Source: Eudoraea chungangensis
Lineage (GTDB): Bacteria; Bacteroidota; Bacteroidia; Flavobacteriales; Flavobacteriaceae
DNA: 64,000 nucleotides
Assembly: GCF_029360665.1 (NCBI RefSeq)
Contig: NZ_JARDUB010000006.1
Span: forward strand, 62,001-126,000
Reading direction: 5' to 3'
A model generated the notes under the pieces. That model saw only the letters and a program-made list of their open reading frames with translations. It searched no databases and was not told the DNA's origin. Below, piece after piece: positions 26,420 to 34,842 of this stretch (position 1 is the stretch's first letter; every line of letters starts with the position of its first letter). The position numbers and the translations under genes were made by a program.

Positions 26420-26854
26420 ATGAATTTAAACAATACTAAATGGGTTCTTGGACATAAGGTAACAACACACGAAACAACAGGTGACTATGACCTGATGGTA
26501 GCCGAAACCCCGCCACATGTGCAAGGTCCACCGCCACATATGCACAATTCTTTTAAAGAATCTTTCCTAATAATGGAAGGCGAAATGGAGTTTTTTATTA
26601 ATGGCACTCACAAACTAGTAAAGGCTGGAGAATCTGTGGATATTCCACCGAAGACCTTACATACCTTCACTAACAAAAGTGATGCACCGTGCAAATGGGT
26701 AAATATCCATAGCCCAAAAGGTTTTAGAACCTTTTTTGAACAAATTGGTATTCCAGAAAATGAAGAGAACGCCATAGAAAAATCAGTAGCTCCTGAAATT
26801 ATTAATAGAGTTATCGAATCGGCGCCCCAATTTGATATGATTATTAAAATGTAG
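26420..26854 (+). CDS. Cupin-domain protein
   Basis: The 144-residue protein is a single cupin barrel with metal-ligand-type motifs: GPPPHMHNSFKESFLIMEGEM (two His and a Glu), then AGESVDIPPKTLHTFTNKS, with the third His in TLHTF. Such cupins bind metal and small molecules or catalyse simple oxidations and isomerisations. It is divergent from the TetR gene and controlled through shared operators. It may be the target that metabolises the TetR ligand. It converges with the serine hydrolase gene. Confidence 0.9.
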   Translation: MNLNNTKWVLGHKVTTHETTGDYDLMVAETPPHVQGPPPHMHNSFKESFLIMEGEMEFFINGTHKLVKAGESVDIPPKTLHTFTNKSDAPCKWVNIHSPKGFRTFFEQIGIPENEENAIEKSVAPEIINRVIESAPQFDMIIKM

Positions 26855-26855
26855 T

Positions 26856-26910
26856 ATTGGCCGAAAGCCAATGTTCAAGGAGTAATTATACTCTTTATGT
26901 TGTTATAAAG
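26856..26910 (+). terminator. Stem-loop cluster between convergent cupin and serine hydrolase genes
   Basis: Three small inverted repeats follow the cupin stop codon: ATTGGC-CGAAA-GCCAAT (26856-26872), GAGTA-ATTA-TACTC (26880-26893) and CTTTAT-GTTGTT-ATAAAG (26893-26910). T-tracts are short, so termination strength is uncertain. Confidence 0.35.
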
Positions 26911-26934
26911 AATGTTTTAGTGGTTCAGATCAAC

Positions 26935-27969
26935 CTATAAACCATTTTTCTTTTTTAGAATTTTCACGATTCTATTATTTATGATTTCTGACAGGTTCCA
27001 ATTGTACAATTTAGGATCTGTTGTGTTGTAAAATTCAACAACTACGGCATCAATTTCTTTATGATATTTTGCGAAACTTTGGTATCCCGGGACCCAACCT
27101 GAATGCTCATACTCATAAACAGACGTATATAGTTCCTTTTCTCCGGGTGCAAAAACAGACCCATCGTTTAAAGCTCTTAGGAAGGTGCCCACATCTTCTG
27201 CACTGGCTTGCATGCCATAATCGTTAGTCTTTAAATCATGGGGATATCCTACGTGATACCCACTCATCAAATCATCTAGGTTCACTTCATCGACCGATCC
27301 GAAGGTATGGTTAAGATTCAGAGGGATTAATATTTCTTCCTTAATAAATTGAAAGTGTCCATAACCCAGCGTATCATCCACAATCTTATTAAGTAACAGG
27401 TAGTTTGTATTGCAATATTCATAGTCATCACCGGGTTCAAAATTGGCAGGTTTGTCTAGAATTAATGCAAGACTTTCTTCATAGGTTCCCGTTGGAGCAG
27501 CCCAAAAGTTTGGAGCATCTGTAAAATTGGGAATACCGCTTCTATGTTGTATCAACAGCCTTAAAGTAATTTTGTCTGCATTTTCAATTCTTCCTACCAG
27601 CTCTGGTAAGTAATCAGCGATTGTTTTATCAAGAGAGAGTCGTCCATTTTTTACCAACTTAATAACGGCAACAGCATCGTAAAGTTTGCCAATACTGGCA
27701 ATTTTAAACAGAGCATCTGGTCTGGCTGGTATTTTAGATTCTCGATTATGCCATCCTGAAGCAAAATACTGTGATGGTTGATCCGCCTGATCTACAAAAA
27801 CAATTATTCCGTCGAAACCATGACTAATGGCTTCATCCGCTTGTTCCTGAATACTATCTGGAAGTGGAAGTATCCATGCCTTAACCAAAAGCCATGGTAC
27901 AAAGTAAAGAGAAGATATACTTGCAGCGATAAATATAATTTGAAGAACCTTTTTAGTTGTTGGTTTCAC
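26935..27969 (-). CDS. Serine hydrolase (beta-lactamase family, class C/DD-peptidase-like)
   Basis: The 344-residue protein has one N-terminal membrane helix, then the serine-beta-lactamase-like fold: nucleophile motif SIGK (92-95), YCN (185-187) in place of YxN, and a late region without an obvious KTG. Family members include esterases and DD-peptidases. The start is a GTG; no in-frame ATG lies upstream before a stop. It converges on the cupin gene. The substrate is unknown, and true beta-lactam hydrolysis is not implied. Confidence 0.85.
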   Translation of the reverse strand: MKPTTKKVLQIIFIAASISSLYFVPWLLVKAWILPLPDSIQEQADEAISHGFDGIIVFVDQADQPSQYFASGWHNRESKIPARPDALFKIASIGKLYDAVAVIKLVKNGRLSLDKTIADYLPELVGRIENADKITLRLLIQHRSGIPNFTDAPNFWAAPTGTYEESLALILDKPANFEPGDDYEYCNTNYLLLNKIVDDTLGYGHFQFIKEEILIPLNLNHTFGSVDEVNLDDLMSGYHVGYPHDLKTNDYGMQASAEDVGTFLRALNDGSVFAPGEKELYTSVYEYEHSGWVPGYQSFAKYHKEIDAVVVEFYNTTDPKLYNWNLSEIINNRIVKILKKKNGL

Positions 27970-28101
27970 AATCGTTTATTAATTGGTGTTTACTAATGAT
28001 TTAAGACGTAGAAGTCAGAGTATTGTTACACTTTAATGGAATGTTCATAGGCTATTCCTGTTAACTGTACAAATATCTAATATAACCCTACTCCTAGGAA
28101 C

Positions 28102-31008
28102 TTATCTTTTTATGGCATTATAATTGGCTACTTCTTTTAGAAATTTATCTAATTGTGTCCTGTTAAGCCACTCTCCCTTTACCACAACCCCATCAATATC
28201 TTTAGTATTTTTTATATCCTCGAGGGGGTTTTTATTTAGCAATACCAGATTGGCATTCTTACCTTCCGTTATGGTGCCTTCCATGGAAATGATATTTAAG
28301 TATCTGGAGGCATTAACAGTACTGGCTTTTAAAATTTCATAAGGTGTTAGGCCACACTCTTTTAAAAATTCAAATTCTTTATGAATGGAGAATCCTGGAA
28401 CGACCATGCCAAAGGTGTCACTTCCGGTAAGAAGAGGAACTTGGTGCTCGTTTAATATTTTAGTAAACTTTTTCATCCAAATAAAGAAGTTCTTAAAGAA
28501 GATGTCAGAATCTATTCCCACTAATTTCTTACCCATCAACTCAGCCCGATAATGGTTTTTTTCCGTCAGATATTTTTGGTACTCCCCGCGGGTTAAATAT
28601 TTCGATTCAGGATGATTTTGAAGTTTGCTGAACTTCTCCTCATCAAAGTATTGTAGAATCATTTCAAAAATAACCAGTGTTGGTGCCACATATAAACCAC
28701 TATCTTTTATTTGTTCGGCTGCCTGGTTTAGATAGGCCATGTCGTGGATTAATATTTTTGAGTCTTCAAAATTATCTGCATTTTCATAGACGTTGCCTTC
28801 TTGAAAGATATATATAAACTCTTCCAAATGCTCAATCGATTTCATTCTCAGCGAATATTCTAGCGGTAAGTTATGTTGCCCATGACCAATTACAACCACC
28901 TCCTGTTTATATGCTTCCTCAAGCAGCTTTAGGTAGTTTTCTTTTGGAATATCAACCCCATCCCCAATTTTTAAAAAGTCATATTTTTTAGCCTTATGCA
29001 TTTTAACCATTCGTTCTATATCTTCAAACGTTTTTAGTTGGTCATAACTTAAATAAGGACCAGTAGTAAAATAGTTAGGTCCTAAAATTTCTTTTTTATT
29101 GGTTTTTTCTCTTATGGCTACTTGGTCCTGGCCTTCGTATTCCGCCATATTTCTGGCCGTGGTAATTCCATTAGCAAGGAGTAATTTAAATTCGTTTTCT
29201 ATCGGACTTTTGGTATCTCGCCAATGATAGTGCATTTCGGATAGGCCTGGAATTAAATATTTGCCGCTTGCATCAATTACCTTTTCTGCCTGGTATTTGG
29301 GCGCAGAATTCGTTGAAGTTATGCTGGTTATTTTACCATCTTCAATAATTACACTTTGATCTTTTAGGACGGTGTTTTTAGTCATCGGGATAACATTCAC
29401 ATGTTCAAATACTAGCGTATTAATGTTCTTGTTTAACCAGTATTTTCTGGTTCTTATTTGGCTGTCGTTACTTTTCATATTAACGAAAAGTTTTCCGTCA
29501 ATTAAGTTAAGTCCTACCATATTAAAATAGGTTTGATAGGGTATTGGTTCGCTTCCTTCCACATGGGATATTAAAAATTCACCAATTGAAGGATAGGTGA
29601 GATTTGTGATTTCATCAAGCAAAAGATCGTCCTTAAACGGATTGTTTTGTCCATAGGACTCAGAAAGCGTTTTCATTAAAGTCAACAAGCTTTTTTCACC
29701 ATTGCTTTCTTTTCTAATTAATATATCTAAACACATGCCGATTAATGCCCCTTTTTGGTATACATTAGGGTAATTACTGCTATAAGGTTCTTGAAGTATA
29801 TTTTCACTCATGGCGGTAAGACTCATGGCGTCATCGTACCGTTGAGAGCGTTTTATTTTATTGGAAAGGATCGTATAAAACTGTTGATCGGAAATTAGTT
29901 TTTGATCTACCTGAAACAGTTTAGAAAAGTATTCTGTAACTCCTTCGTATAACCACAAATGTTTTGAAAAACTGGGATTATGGTAGTTAAAATCATGAAT
30001 ATCTTCTGAATGAATACTCAAAGGGGTAATGGTATGAAAGAATTCATGAGAGATAAAATATTTTAAATCTTCATATAAGTTTTCTTTAGCAGTATTTTCT
30101 GGCATTACCATTAGGGTGGAAGTATGATGCTCTAATGCCCCATAGTCTTTTGGATTGATTTCTTTACCATCAAAAAAGTAAATTTGAATATCGTACCTCG
30201 ATGTTGTAGGACCATAATTCTTTAAATAATTTACTTGGGATTGCATGGTGCTCTCTATTACGTCCTTTATTTCTTTGGCAGTATAAATATTGTTAGGGGA
30301 GAAGGTACTGATTACAATATCTATTTCCTCAATCTTAAACTTTTCAATATCAATAAGACCACATAAGATAGGATTGTCTATTACATCGAAATACCGTTCG
30401 GCAAAGAATTTGGTGACTACAATTTCTTTGTCTGAGTGCTTTGAATGGGATTCTAAGGGCAGTGCTGTAGCATAGGTATAACTTTTAGGAGCAATAACTT
30501 GGATATTGTAGTTACTATTTTCCAATCCGTCAAAATAGCCAATGAAGCCATGAAGATTTAATACATAGTTATCTGGGTCGATATTGGTGCCTGCAGGAAA
30601 CTGTGGAATATTATTGAATTCTCCTTCTTTGAGATCGTAGGTGTCCTGGATTAAATAGGTTATTCTATCTAGGGTTTTCGCATTATCTATTTCCCATGAA
30701 TTAACGTCGATGGAATAGATCTTAAGTTCTCTTCCTTCCTTGTCGAATGCTTTAATGTCATGAACGAATCTTCCAAAATCACTTATTGCATAGGTCCCCT
30801 GAACTACTTTCGGCAATCTGTAAACTATAGATTTACTTTCTATTCCAGTAGGGCTGATGGTTACGGGCACCATATCGTCTGTCACCTGGGTTAAATCAAT
30901 ATTGCCGAATATGATTTGGTCTTTATCCAGCGGGTTATTTTTGGCTTCAATAGCAGGCAGGACTATTAGATAAGCCAAGACTAGAAGAGTTTGTAGTAAA
31001 ATTTTCAT
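28102..31008 (-). CDS. Fusion of M61 metallopeptidase and imidazolonepropionase-like amidohydrolase
   Basis: The 968-residue exported protein (signal ending AIEA) joins two enzymes in one frame. Residues about 25-500 are an M61 glycyl-aminopeptidase-type unit: HEFFH (321-325) and third ligand Glu355 in LWLYEG, ending with the EGSEPIPYQTYFN segment that in ordinary M61 proteins leads into a PDZ domain. Instead of PDZ, residues about 530-968 form an amidohydrolase: HYH (593-595), Lys680 in DFLKIGDG, His709, His727 and Asp864 in TGSDT. No frameshift or repeat marks the joint. The protein may release and then hydrolyse a dipeptide or amide. It is monocistronic. Confidence 0.88.
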   Translation of the reverse strand: MKILLQTLLVLAYLIVLPAIEAKNNPLDKDQIIFGNIDLTQVTDDMVPVTISPTGIESKSIVYRLPKVVQGTYAISDFGRFVHDIKAFDKEGRELKIYSIDVNSWEIDNAKTLDRITYLIQDTYDLKEGEFNNIPQFPAGTNIDPDNYVLNLHGFIGYFDGLENSNYNIQVIAPKSYTYATALPLESHSKHSDKEIVVTKFFAERYFDVIDNPILCGLIDIEKFKIEEIDIVISTFSPNNIYTAKEIKDVIESTMQSQVNYLKNYGPTTSRYDIQIYFFDGKEINPKDYGALEHHTSTLMVMPENTAKENLYEDLKYFISHEFFHTITPLSIHSEDIHDFNYHNPSFSKHLWLYEGVTEYFSKLFQVDQKLISDQQFYTILSNKIKRSQRYDDAMSLTAMSENILQEPYSSNYPNVYQKGALIGMCLDILIRKESNGEKSLLTLMKTLSESYGQNNPFKDDLLLDEITNLTYPSIGEFLISHVEGSEPIPYQTYFNMVGLNLIDGKLFVNMKSNDSQIRTRKYWLNKNINTLVFEHVNVIPMTKNTVLKDQSVIIEDGKITSITSTNSAPKYQAEKVIDASGKYLIPGLSEMHYHWRDTKSPIENEFKLLLANGITTARNMAEYEGQDQVAIREKTNKKEILGPNYFTTGPYLSYDQLKTFEDIERMVKMHKAKKYDFLKIGDGVDIPKENYLKLLEEAYKQEVVVIGHGQHNLPLEYSLRMKSIEHLEEFIYIFQEGNVYENADNFEDSKILIHDMAYLNQAAEQIKDSGLYVAPTLVIFEMILQYFDEEKFSKLQNHPESKYLTRGEYQKYLTEKNHYRAELMGKKLVGIDSDIFFKNFFIWMKKFTKILNEHQVPLLTGSDTFGMVVPGFSIHKEFEFLKECGLTPYEILKASTVNASRYLNIISMEGTITEGKNANLVLLNKNPLEDIKNTKDIDGVVVKGEWLNRTQLDKFLKEVANYNAIKR

Positions 31009-31245
31009 TTGGTTGAAATTGTCCTTGATTAGTTATTGAAGTAAATTCCTATATAGCTCTTAATTCTTTTTAAGACCATTTGGCTTATTCTACTGAAGTT
31101 CAACAGTCTTTGTTTTCTAGGTTGTGAAAAATGGGTCTTGATATTGCACCTATTCAAAAGATAAGAAATAACAATGAATGCAGATTGAGAATTTAATTGT
31201 AGGGAAGAGTATGCAATTTGCATTGGGTGTGCAGAATTAGTTAGA

Positions 31246-31701
31246 CTATTTTTTCTTGTCCGGAAACCAGGTGTCTCTCAAAATTTTCCACTTCCCATCG
31301 TCCTTTTTCCAAACCAATAAGTATCGACCGCTGGCAGCTACTATGCTGTCTTTATAATACCAAGTTCCAGTCCCATCTTCAACGAGCAGTTCTTCATTGC
31401 CCCATAGATGCGTAGTTGTAAAGGTGGAACCTTTTATTCCATGTCGTATGGAACTTCCAAAGACTTTAATTATCTCTTTTCTTCCTTTATTAGAGGGTAT
31501 TATTTCTGCATTTTCCATATACATATCTCCCAACGCTATGGAATCTCCGTTTTGAAGATGCGTTTCATATTCCCGCAGACGAGACTTAATTTCTTTTGCA
31601 AGAATTGACATATCAACTTTAGAACTGAAATTCTCTTCCTTTGATTTTACTTCGCAGTTAATAAAGAAAATCGATAATATTATTAGCGGTAGAATGCGCA
31701 T
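31246..31701 (-). CDS. NTF2-like (DUF4440-type) lipoprotein
   Basis: The 151-residue protein has a short lipoprotein signal ending INC (Cys16), a linker and an NTF2-like domain (EIKSRLREYETHLQNGDSIALGDMYMENAEIIPS, with later strands GRYLLVWKKDDGKWKI). It starts 20 bp downstream of the large AraC-TPR regulator gene on the same strand, so co-transcription is likely and it could be that system's periplasmic sensor or output protein. Specific function is unknown. Confidence 0.78.
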   Translation of the reverse strand: MRILPLIILSIFFINCEVKSKEENFSSKVDMSILAKEIKSRLREYETHLQNGDSIALGDMYMENAEIIPSNKGRKEIIKVFGSSIRHGIKGSTFTTTHLWGNEELLVEDGTGTWYYKDSIVAASGRYLLVWKKDDGKWKILRDTWFPDKKK

Positions 31702-31721
31702 TAGATTTAAATTTAGAATTA

Positions 31722-33815
31722 TTATTCCAATAAATTGGTGGGAAAATAAGGTCTTATTTTATTTTGAATGATTTTGAGTCTTTTTTCACCGTGCTGCAGC
31801 GAGGCTAAAAAAACAGAATCCTTTTGTAAAATATCAAATTGGGCATCGTGTTTAGCGAAACTGACAAAATCTCCGGAATATAGCCAACCTGGCTCAGATT
31901 CTTCAAATATCTTTAAATTCTCATAACACTTCTCATAGTTGCCGAGGGTGGCGTAAAGACTTGCCTTATAATAGGGTATCAAGGGATTTACCCACCGGAC
32001 TGGCTGTTTATTGAGATAGTCTTCCATAATGCTAAGCTGTTCTTTCAATAAAGCTCTTCCTTTTTCAATCTGTCCTTCCTTTATTAAAAGTGTTCCATAA
32101 TGGATAGGGGCAAAAACAGAATAAAAACTCGTAATTCCTTCCTCTTTAATCTGATCATATAATTTCTCATAGTATACTTGTGCGTTTTTGTTATCACGCA
32201 TTTGTATATACAAATAGGCAAGTAAACCATTTTTTAACTGATTGTCTTCAGGGCACTTGGTTAAGACGTAGGAGAGGGCGCGTTCTACCTGGCCCAGTTT
32301 TAAAAAATTGAATATCCTTGGACCAAAAAAGGTGGTGTCTAGCGTTGCAATCTTATTGTAATAATATTCTTCCTCTTCATCCATTCTTAAAATGGCGGTA
32401 TACAAGGTCATCCGGTTATAAGAATTTATCAAAGACTCCTTGTCTTGTGTTACTTTTTCTACTTTAAGGGTTTCAGCGATTGCCTTTTCAAAATCTTTGT
32501 TTTCATAGTGGACATTAGACATAAATATGAGAACATCCGGATGATTTGGGGCCAGACCATAGGCCTTTTCAAAATCTATTTTGGCCTCATCATCACGATT
32601 ATTTCTCTCGTATAATGTTCCTCTGAAAATATAGGCATTGGCATAATTATGGTCCAAAATAATCGCTTTGTTTACCAAACCCAGGATATGTTCTAAAGTA
32701 CCATCGTCTGGTCGATAGGGGTACATTCTATAGTAAATAGACTTTGCCAGTCCCAAATAGGCCATGGCAAATAAGGTATCTGTTTCAATGGCCAATTCAT
32801 AGGAGAGTTTAGACTTATTCAGATTAACCAACCATTCTTGGTGTCTTTGAAGTTGCCGATTTGCCTTAAATCGATATTCTTCCCCTTTGAGGTAATGATC
32901 ATAGGCGATTTGATTTTTAGTTGGTATATGTTCTAGTCTGTTTTCAATTTCAGGAGATAATATGGTTTTTAGTGTTTTAGAGATAGATTCAATGACGTCT
33001 GTTTGTACATTGAATATTTCGGATATGTTTTTATCATATCTATCAGACCACAGTATTTGGTTGTCTTTTGCATAAATTAATTCTGCCGAAATGATAGTTC
33101 TATTCTCGAGACGCTGTACCCTCCCTTCTACTAAAAAGTTAACCCCAAGAGCTTCCGCAATTTGTTTTGGCGAAATGGCGCTGTCCTTATATTTTTCTAC
33201 CATTCCTCGGGGTAAAACAATAAATTCCGGCACTTTTGATAATTGCTCTCTGATTCCCGAATTTATTCCGTTACAGAAATAAAGGTTTGTTTTATCGGGG
33301 CTGTCATTAACAAAAGGCAAGACTGCGATAGATTTTTCGATATCCGTCAAGTCGATCGTAGCATTTTTGTTACTCCAGAAATAGAAACTCGATACAATTA
33401 CCAGAAGCATGGGAAACACCCAAATAATGTTATTCACCTGCCTTTTTTCTGGTATTTTAGACGGGTAAGGCGCTAGTTTTCGAAAGCGAACTTCGCCGGG
33501 GGGGTAACCATAAAAATCATGAAAACATTTAATAAAATAAGAAGTACTGGAAAAACCAACAGAATAACCAATTTCGGAAACAGTGCCCAGATTTTCTCGT
33601 AGCATTTCCATGGCTTTTTGCAGTCTATATTCATTAATAAACCGGCTAGATGATTTATCATTAATAGATTTTAGCCTTCGATGCAATTGCGATCTGCTTA
33701 ATCCAACTTCCTTTGCTAATTCGGAAACGCCAAAATTTTCCTTATTCAAGTTTCGATCAATGATTTTCTTAAGTCTTTGAAGAAAGGCTTTATCCATTGA
33801 AATTTTTTCTGACAT
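31722..33815 (-). CDS. AraC DNA-binding protein with membrane helix, TolB-like domain and TPR repeats
   Basis: The 697-residue regulator has an unusual order. An AraC/XylS HTH is at the N-terminus (about 28-110; VSELAKEVGLSRSQLHRRL and EIGYSVGFSSTSYFIKCFHD), a single membrane helix follows at about 129-147, then a periplasmic TolB-N/adenylate-cyclase-type domain (SIAVLPFVNDSPDK near 162) and a long TPR array from about 300 onward (for example AYLGLAKSIYYRMYPYRPD, then AYIFRGTLYERNNRDDEAK). It is a membrane one-component sensor. It sits upstream of an NTF2-like lipoprotein gene. Confidence 0.88.
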   Translation of the reverse strand: MSEKISMDKAFLQRLKKIIDRNLNKENFGVSELAKEVGLSRSQLHRRLKSINDKSSSRFINEYRLQKAMEMLRENLGTVSEIGYSVGFSSTSYFIKCFHDFYGYPPGEVRFRKLAPYPSKIPEKRQVNNIIWVFPMLLVIVSSFYFWSNKNATIDLTDIEKSIAVLPFVNDSPDKTNLYFCNGINSGIREQLSKVPEFIVLPRGMVEKYKDSAISPKQIAEALGVNFLVEGRVQRLENRTIISAELIYAKDNQILWSDRYDKNISEIFNVQTDVIESISKTLKTILSPEIENRLEHIPTKNQIAYDHYLKGEEYRFKANRQLQRHQEWLVNLNKSKLSYELAIETDTLFAMAYLGLAKSIYYRMYPYRPDDGTLEHILGLVNKAIILDHNYANAYIFRGTLYERNNRDDEAKIDFEKAYGLAPNHPDVLIFMSNVHYENKDFEKAIAETLKVEKVTQDKESLINSYNRMTLYTAILRMDEEEEYYYNKIATLDTTFFGPRIFNFLKLGQVERALSYVLTKCPEDNQLKNGLLAYLYIQMRDNKNAQVYYEKLYDQIKEEGITSFYSVFAPIHYGTLLIKEGQIEKGRALLKEQLSIMEDYLNKQPVRWVNPLIPYYKASLYATLGNYEKCYENLKIFEESEPGWLYSGDFVSFAKHDAQFDILQKDSVFLASLQHGEKRLKIIQNKIRPYFPTNLLE

Positions 33816-34191
33816 ATTTAGATTATTCTTCCTTAAATATAGGTAAAACGAAGGTAAAGTTTGGATTAGGATTAGAAAGAGTGGGAGTCATTTAACAGCA
33901 ATCCTTAGAAGCAGTGTTCCATATGGCCAATTCGAATCGCATCCAAACCTAAAATAAGATTGTATGGTTACAAAGTAAATTATTTATAAACTACTAATAA
34001 TTAATAGCTTATAAGTAAAAACTATGCATTAATTGTAGATATTTCCTCGATTTATTAGAATAAGTTATTTGTTCGACAGTAAATCTTAAAAATTACAACT
34101 GACTCTTTTTACAAATACATACCTCTCCTTGCTCAGGAAGAAAGTAAACAAACTCAAAATAAAAACCCCTCCAAAGAAATGGAAGGGTTTG
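33816..34191. other. Intergenic region, 376 bp, between regulator gene and tRNA-Met
   Basis: It is very AT-rich. The end next to the tRNA contains its terminator (34163-34190). No gene, repeat or att-like copy of the tRNA 3' end was seen in the remainder. Confidence 0.5.
34163..34190 (-). terminator. Rho-independent terminator of tRNA-Met
   Basis: On the minus strand, AAACCCTTCC, an eight-base loop and GGAGGGGTTT form a 10-bp stem (one G:U) followed by TTTATTTT. It begins directly after the tRNA 3' end. Confidence 0.8.
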
Positions 34192-34265
34192 TAGCGAGAG
34201 GGGGACTTGAACCCCCGACCTCAGGGTTATGAATCCTGCGCTCTAACCGCCTGAGCTACCTCGCC
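34192..34265 (-). tRNA. tRNA-Met (CAT anticodon)
   Basis: The 74-base gene folds as a standard cloverleaf: acceptor 5' GGCGAGG, D-arm GCTC...GAGC, anticodon arm CAGGA-TTCATAA-CCCTG with CAT anticodon, and T-arm GGGGG-TTCAAGT-CCCCC. The lack of three G:C pairs at the anticodon stem base argues against initiator; it is read as elongator tRNA-Met, although a tRNA-Ile with modified CAT cannot be excluded. It has its own promoter and terminator. Confidence 0.95.
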
Positions 34266-34285
34266 ATATCGGTTAAAAACGGCTG

Positions 34286-34317
34286 CAAATATACACGTTA
34301 ATTTTCTGTTCATCAAA
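34286..34317 (-). promoter_or_regulatory. Promoter of tRNA-Met
   Basis: On the minus strand, -33 TTTG (34317-34314), a 20-base spacer and -7 TATATTTG (34293-34286) match the Bacteroidota consensus exactly. Transcription should start about 15 bases before the mature tRNA 5' end. Confidence 0.8.
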
Positions 34318-34402
34318 ATTCATTGCTCAAAAAATAATCTGACGTATTTATTTTTTTATCATTTATAAATATATATATTGCCCATAGTAAATATGTTGTT
34401 AC

Positions 34403-34786
34403 ATGAGTGAGAAGTCGAAGTTTCAGATAGAGTTTGTTATACAATCCTCGCCACAGTTGTTATACCAGTACTTGTCTACCCCGTCAGGGTTATCGGAGTG
34501 GTTTGCAGATAACGTAAATTCTCGCGGAGAAATCTTTAGTTTTATTTGGGATGGTTCCGAAGAAGAAGCCAAACTTTTAAAGAAGAAGACGGATGAATTC
34601 GTGAAATTTGAATGGTCTGAAAATGAAGACGATAGCTTTTTTGAAATGCGAATTATTGTAGATGAAATTACCAAAGATGTTTCTCTTTTTATCACAGATT
34701 TTGCTGAGGAAGATGAAATCGACGAGGCCAAGATGTTGTGGACCAATCAGGTTTCCGATTTAAAACAGGTGTTGGGATCAAAATAG
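34403..34786 (+). CDS. START-like domain protein (AHSA1-type)
   Basis: The 127-residue protein is the small START-like (SRPBCC) protein conserved in Bacteroidota: IEFVIQSSPQLLYQYLSTP, GLSEWFADNV (the AHSA1-like WFA/W loop), then FIWDGSEEEA and EWSENEDDSFFEMRI. It likely binds a hydrophobic ligand or acts as a chaperone-like partner, but no function is established. It is followed after about 30 bases by an intrinsic terminator and the class IV aminotransferase gene, a conserved neighbour. Confidence 0.88.
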   Translation: MSEKSKFQIEFVIQSSPQLLYQYLSTPSGLSEWFADNVNSRGEIFSFIWDGSEEEAKLLKKKTDEFVKFEWSENEDDSFFEMRIIVDEITKDVSLFITDFAEEDEIDEAKMLWTNQVSDLKQVLGSK

Positions 34787-34818
34787 TACCTTAAATACCT
34801 ACCTTATACTTATATTTG

Positions 34819-34842
34819 GCCTTGTTATTCAAGGCTTTTTTT
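34819..34842 (+). terminator. Intrinsic terminator/attenuator abutting the aminotransferase start codon
   Basis: GCCTTG (34819-34824), loop TTATT and CAAGGC (34830-34835) form a perfect 6-bp stem followed by seven T residues, which run directly into the ATG at 34843. It is a classical rho-independent terminator for the START-like gene; its position leaves no room for a ribosome-binding site before the ATG. Confidence 0.75.

Noticed and set aside
26935-27969. Serine hydrolase as a true beta-lactamase or antibiotic-resistance gene
   Set aside because: Only the SxxK and YxN-like motifs are clear; no KTG motif is evident and there is no AmpR-like partner, so only the broad family is supported.
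31029-31223. 64-codon minus-strand frame between the M61 fusion and the NTF2-like lipoprotein
   Set aside because: No family resemblance and no start context; AT-rich DNA readily gives open frames of this size.
34192-34265. Island attachment site at the tRNA-Met gene
   Set aside because: No second copy of the tRNA 3' end or integrase gene was seen within the window, so an attachment site is not called as a feature; kept only as a low-interest finding.
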